Part shown: piece after piece, positions 5,802 through 8,225 of the stretch
Position numbering within the stretch: position 1 is the first letter of the stretch
How the letters are laid out: each line of letters begins with the position of its first letter
Origin: an uncultured Verrucomicrobiales bacterium
Lineage (GTDB): Bacteria; Verrucomicrobiota; Verrucomicrobiia; Limisphaerales; JACDHS01
DNA: 8,225 nucleotides
Direction: 5' to 3'
NCBI GenBank assembly: GCA_937983475.1
Contig: CALJZV010000247.1
Span: 1 to 8,225 of the forward strand
The notes under the pieces: model-generated
What the model was told of the DNA's origin: nothing
Databases searched by the model: none
Seen by the model: the letters and a program-made list of their open reading frames with translations, nothing else
Made by a program: the position numbers and the translations under genes

Positions 5802-6932
5802 TTAAACCAGCTTTGAGAGAAGCTCGTCGTTGGTCTTATGCTTTTTACAAGCGCCAACCAAGGTTTCCATGGCATCAATGGGATTTAAATCGACCATCAT
5901 TCGGCGCAATTTACGGATGGATTCAATATGTTTGGCGGGGAATAATTTTTCTTCTTTGCGGGTGCCACTCTTGGGAATGTCCAGCGCCGGATAAAGACGC
6001 CGATCGGCGAGTTTCCTGTCCAGAATCAACTCCATGTTGCCGGTGCCCTTGAACTCCTGAAAAATCAATTCATCCATGCGCGAACCGGTGTCCACCAACG
6101 CGGTGGCGATGATAGTCAGGGAGCCACCCTCCTCGATCTTTCGTGCCGAGGCAAACATCTTGCGCGGAATCTCCAGGGCGCGGGCATCCACGCCGCCAGT
6201 CATCGTGCGACCGCTGCCGCCATGGACACTGTTATAGGCGCGAGCCACTCGCGTAATGGAGTCCAGCAGAACGAAAACATCACGGCCACTCTCGACCATT
6301 CGCCGACAGCGCTCGATCATGAAACGCGAGAGTCGCACGTGGGTTTCCAAATCCTGATCGTTGGAGGAGGCAACCACCTCCGCTTTAACAGATCTTTGAA
6401 AGTCGGTGACCTCCTCAGGCCGCTCATCAATCAGCAAAACAAGCACGTAAACCTCAGGATGATTGGTGGTCACCGCATTGGCTATTTGTTTGAGAATTGT
6501 GGTCTTTCCAGTGCGCGGAGGCGCAACGATGAGCCCGCGCGTCCCTTTGCCAATGGGGGTAACCAAGTCGATGATGCGCGTTTCTATAAGATCCGGCGTG
6601 GTCTCAAGGTTGATCTTCTCGATAGGGTCAATCGTTGTCAAATTTTCAAAGCGAACCGAACGAATATAATCTTCAAAAGGCCGTTCATTAATTCGGTCCA
6701 CGGAACGAAGTTGAGGACTGTTGCCGCGATGCGGAGGCTGAGTCGGCCCTTCAATGAAGCAACCCTCCCGCAGGTAATTTCTCTTGATAGTGTCAGGCGT
6801 GACAAAAATGTCCGCCGGTTTGGGTTGGTAATGGTTTTCGCGTGTCCGCAGAAAACCAAACCCCTTTTCAGAGATTTCAAGAAAGCCGGCCCCGTAATCT
6901 GACGAGCCGTTACCGCTAGCCTCGTTGTTCAT
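5802..6932 (-). CDS. rho: Transcription termination factor Rho (short form)
   Basis: This 376-residue homologue of the hexameric RNA-dependent ATPase/translocase ends transcription. The RNA-binding cold-shock-like domain starts almost at once (FLEISEKGFGFLRT at 17-30, DIFVTPDTIKR at 41-51). The P-loop APPRTGKT is at 137-144, the catalytic-Glu region LLIDERPEEVTDF at 166-178, and Walker B VFVLLDSITR at 219-228. The Q-loop region with TGGVDARALEIPRK is at 245-258, and the highly conserved FKGTGNMEL and SGTRKEEKL are at 294-302 and 322-330. The E. coli protein has 419 residues; the missing part is the N-terminal helical bundle of about 47 residues. The frame is open further upstream to about 7075 but lacks ATG or GTG starts and a Rho-like sequence, so ATG 6930-6932 is the start. 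No Shine-Dalgarno site is present. A 281-base leader separates it from cysK. Confidence 0.97.
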   Translation of the reverse strand: MNNEASGNGSSDYGAGFLEISEKGFGFLRTRENHYQPKPADIFVTPDTIKRNYLREGCFIEGPTQPPHRGNSPQLRSVDRINERPFEDYIRSVRFENLTTIDPIEKINLETTPDLIETRIIDLVTPIGKGTRGLIVAPPRTGKTTILKQIANAVTTNHPEVYVLVLLIDERPEEVTDFQRSVKAEVVASSNDQDLETHVRLSRFMIERCRRMVESGRDVFVLLDSITRVARAYNSVHGGSGRTMTGGVDARALEIPRKMFASARKIEEGGSLTIIATALVDTGSRMDELIFQEFKGTGNMELILDRKLADRRLYPALDIPKSGTRKEEKLFPAKHIESIRKLRRMMVDLNPIDAMETLVGACKKHKTNDELLSKLV

Positions 6933-7055
6933 AAATAATACCGTGCTTTGTCGAATAGTCGCTTTCAGGAAACATCCTAAAAAAAGCCACGCTGAATTGT
7001 GAATAATTGGAGAACCGGTGAACTGTGAAATGTCCGACGCCCAGCCGGTTTGACC

Positions 7056-7068
7056 TTCGACAGTCGAA
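7056..7068. repeat. 13-base palindrome in the rho upstream region
   Basis: TTCGAC-A-GTCGAA is a perfect palindrome around one central base, 124 to 136 bases before the rho start. It could be an operator for a dimeric regulator or a small hairpin in the rho leader. No known operator was recognised. Short palindromes of this size occur by chance, so this is low confidence as a functional site. Confidence 0.3.
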
Positions 7069-7122
7069 AGCTAAAAGCTAATAGGCCTGCGTGCAACTAA
7101 TATTTTACACACTGGCCAGCCT

Positions 7123-7191
7123 CGGGTGTGATTGGAAGCGGGTGATTTTTTCACCGCGACGCGTCGGATTACCCGGAAATAATCACACCCG
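7123..7191 (-). repeat. Long structured inverted repeat between cysK and rho
   Basis: CGGGTGTGATT (7123-7133) and AATCACACCCG (7181-7191) are perfectly complementary over 11 bases around a 47-base interior. The interior can itself fold: GGTGA-TTTTT-TCACC at 7141-7155, a self-complementary CGACGCGTCG at 7157-7166, and a CCGGGTAA-like strand (7169-7177 region) that can alternatively pair with the GCGGGTGA strand at 7138-7145. It begins 23 bases past the cysK stop and ends 190 bases before rho. It could be a cysK 3' end, a rho leader element or a dispersed repeat. No U-tract follows on the - strand, so it is not a standard intrinsic terminator. Confidence 0.6.
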
Positions 7192-7213
7192 CCAGCTTCA
7201 AAAATGTTCGATA

Positions 7214-8197
7214 TCATCCGCCAACTTCTGCCCGCGCCTCAGCAGCCAACGGTGTGCTTAAGTAACGCTCTCCTGTTGAGCACGCAACCGTAACAATCAT
7301 CTTCCCTTTGTTCTCCGGCTTCTTGGCAAGCTCAATCGCCGCCCAAACATTGGCCCCAGTGGAAATACCGACTAATATTCCCTCTTCCTTCGCCAACCGT
7401 CGCGCCATGGCAAAGGCGTCGTCATTGGTGACCTGGACGCACTCCACAATCTGCGGATTGCCGTTGCTATCCTTCAAATGCAAATTTTGAGGAACAAATC
7501 CCGCGCCAGTTCCCTGAATCTTGTGAGGCCCCGGTTTCACCGGCTCGCCAGCCAATGTCTGGGAAATCACAGGAGAATCTTTGGGCTCGACCGCCACCGC
7601 TTGGAATGACGACTTACGCGGCTTGATCACTTCAACGCACCCCGTGATGGTCCCGCCAGTACCAACCGCCGCCACGAGCAAATCCACCTTGCCTTCGGTG
7701 TCCTCCCAAATTTCCTCTGCGGTGGTTTTACGGTGAATCTCAGGATTGGCGGGGTTTTCAAACTGTTGAGGAATCCACGCGTTGGGAGTTTCCCGCGCAA
7801 TCTGCTCAGCCTTGGCGATGGCTCCCTTCATTCCCTCGGTTCCGGGAGTAAGCACCAGTTTGGCACCCAACATCGCCAACAGCGTTCGCCGCTCCAATGA
7901 CATGGTTTCCGGCATGGTGAGTATCAGCTTCTACCCTTTGGCTGCGGCGACGAACGCCAAGGCGATTCCCGTGTTTCCGCTGGTGGGTTCCACAATTACC
8001 GTGTCTTTTTTGAGAACGCCTTTTTTTTCCGCCTCCTCAATCATCGCCATCCCAATGCGATCCTTGACGCTGCCAAGCGGATTGAAGAACTCACATTTTA
8101 AAAGAATGATGGCATCGAGCCCAGCGGTCACTTTGTTAAGCTTTACCAGCGGCGTGCGTCTGACGGTTTCGACAATGTTATTGTAGATTTTGCCCAT
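7214..8197 (-). pseudogene. cysK: Cysteine synthase A (O-acetylserine sulfhydrylase) with one in-frame amber codon
   Basis: This is a 327-codon reading frame for the PLP enzyme that makes cysteine from O-acetylserine and sulfide. Motifs are intact on both sides of the lesion: NPLGSVKDR with the PLP lysine at 45, PTSGNTG at 71-77, MPETMSLERR at 95-104, GTGGT at 179-183, KIQGTGAGFVP at 226-236, GISTGAN at 277-283 and a closing ACSTGERYLST. Codon 89 is TAG (7931-7933), where the family has Tyr in AAKGYKLILTMPE. The two halves are in the same frame, so a single base change accounts for it and no other damage is visible. It could be a very young pseudogene, a sequencing or assembly error, or a gene read by suppression. 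The Met at 95 could allow restart, but that product lacks the PLP lysine. No Shine-Dalgarno site precedes the ATG. Only 28 bases of upstream sequence are in the window. Confidence 0.9.
7931..7933 (-). other. In-frame TAG within cysK (codon 89)
   Basis: On the - strand the codons run GCC AAA GGG-like into TAG then AAG CTG ATA. Tyr (TAT or TAC) is the usual residue at this place in CysK, so one third-position change would produce the stop. It is a substitution, not an indel, so homopolymer miscounting does not explain it. Confidence 0.9.
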
Positions 8198-8225
8198 ATA
8201 TGAATTTGGTTAAAAGTGAGTTTAT

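Noticed and set aside
6222..6902. A 226-codon open frame on the + strand opposite rho
   Set aside because: It is antisense to the most conserved part of Rho and has no family features.
6979..6985. Seven-T run (on the - strand) in the rho leader as an intrinsic terminator or attenuator
   Set aside because: No GC-rich stem ends just before the T run.
7931..7933. Reassignment of TAG as a sense codon in this genome
   Set aside because: TAG closes the transporter gene (1737-1739) and apgM (3411-3413) at normal family lengths, so it works as a stop here.
8021..8028. Eight-T run in cysK as a possible frameshift site
   Set aside because: The frame stays intact across it, with normal CysK sequence on both sides.

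Overview
The window reads like an ordinary chromosomal stretch of a moderately GC-rich Gram-negative bacterium. The best guess is Verrucomicrobiota, perhaps near Pedosphaera/Limisphaerales. This rests on the gene mix (squalene/hopanoid-type genes, archaeal-type phosphoglycerate mutase, a short Rho with a PPRTGKT P-loop, a lysine/alanine-rich mini-protein) and on the near absence of Shine-Dalgarno sites. It is an inference, as no rRNA or other marker gene is present. No tRNA, CRISPR array, insertion sequence or phage gene was seen.

Left side, + strand (1-1739): three tightly packed genes that look like one operon. They are the 3' part of a squalene/presqualene synthase (HpnD-like), a YdjC/HpnK-type carbohydrate deacetylase that overlaps it by 14 bases, and, one base later, a four-helix DMT/EamA-type small membrane transporter. 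HpnD makes squalene precursors for hopanoids. HpnK is known to act on N-acetylglucosaminyl hopanoids. The membrane protein could move a lipid or sugar-lipid intermediate, but that is a guess.

Centre and right, all on the - strand (8197 down to 1716), in transcription order: cysK (cysteine synthase, interrupted by one in-frame TAG), a 281-base gap with a strong inverted repeat, rho, a WYL-domain regulator, apgM (cofactor-independent phosphoglycerate mutase), a 23-residue Lys/Ala/Pro peptide gene, a DEDDy 3'-5' exonuclease, and a nucleoside-phosphorylase-family protein. The last gene meets the hopanoid operon tail to tail with a 24-base overlap. It may itself be a hopanoid-side-chain (HpnG-like) phosphorylase. 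The exonuclease and phosphorylase genes are 4 bases apart and probably co-transcribed; rho and the WYL gene are 51 bases apart.

The points most worth a second look are the nonsense codon in an otherwise perfect cysK, the tiny basic peptide gene that alone in this window has a textbook Shine-Dalgarno site, and the structured gap between cysK and rho. No convincing new multi-gene system was found.
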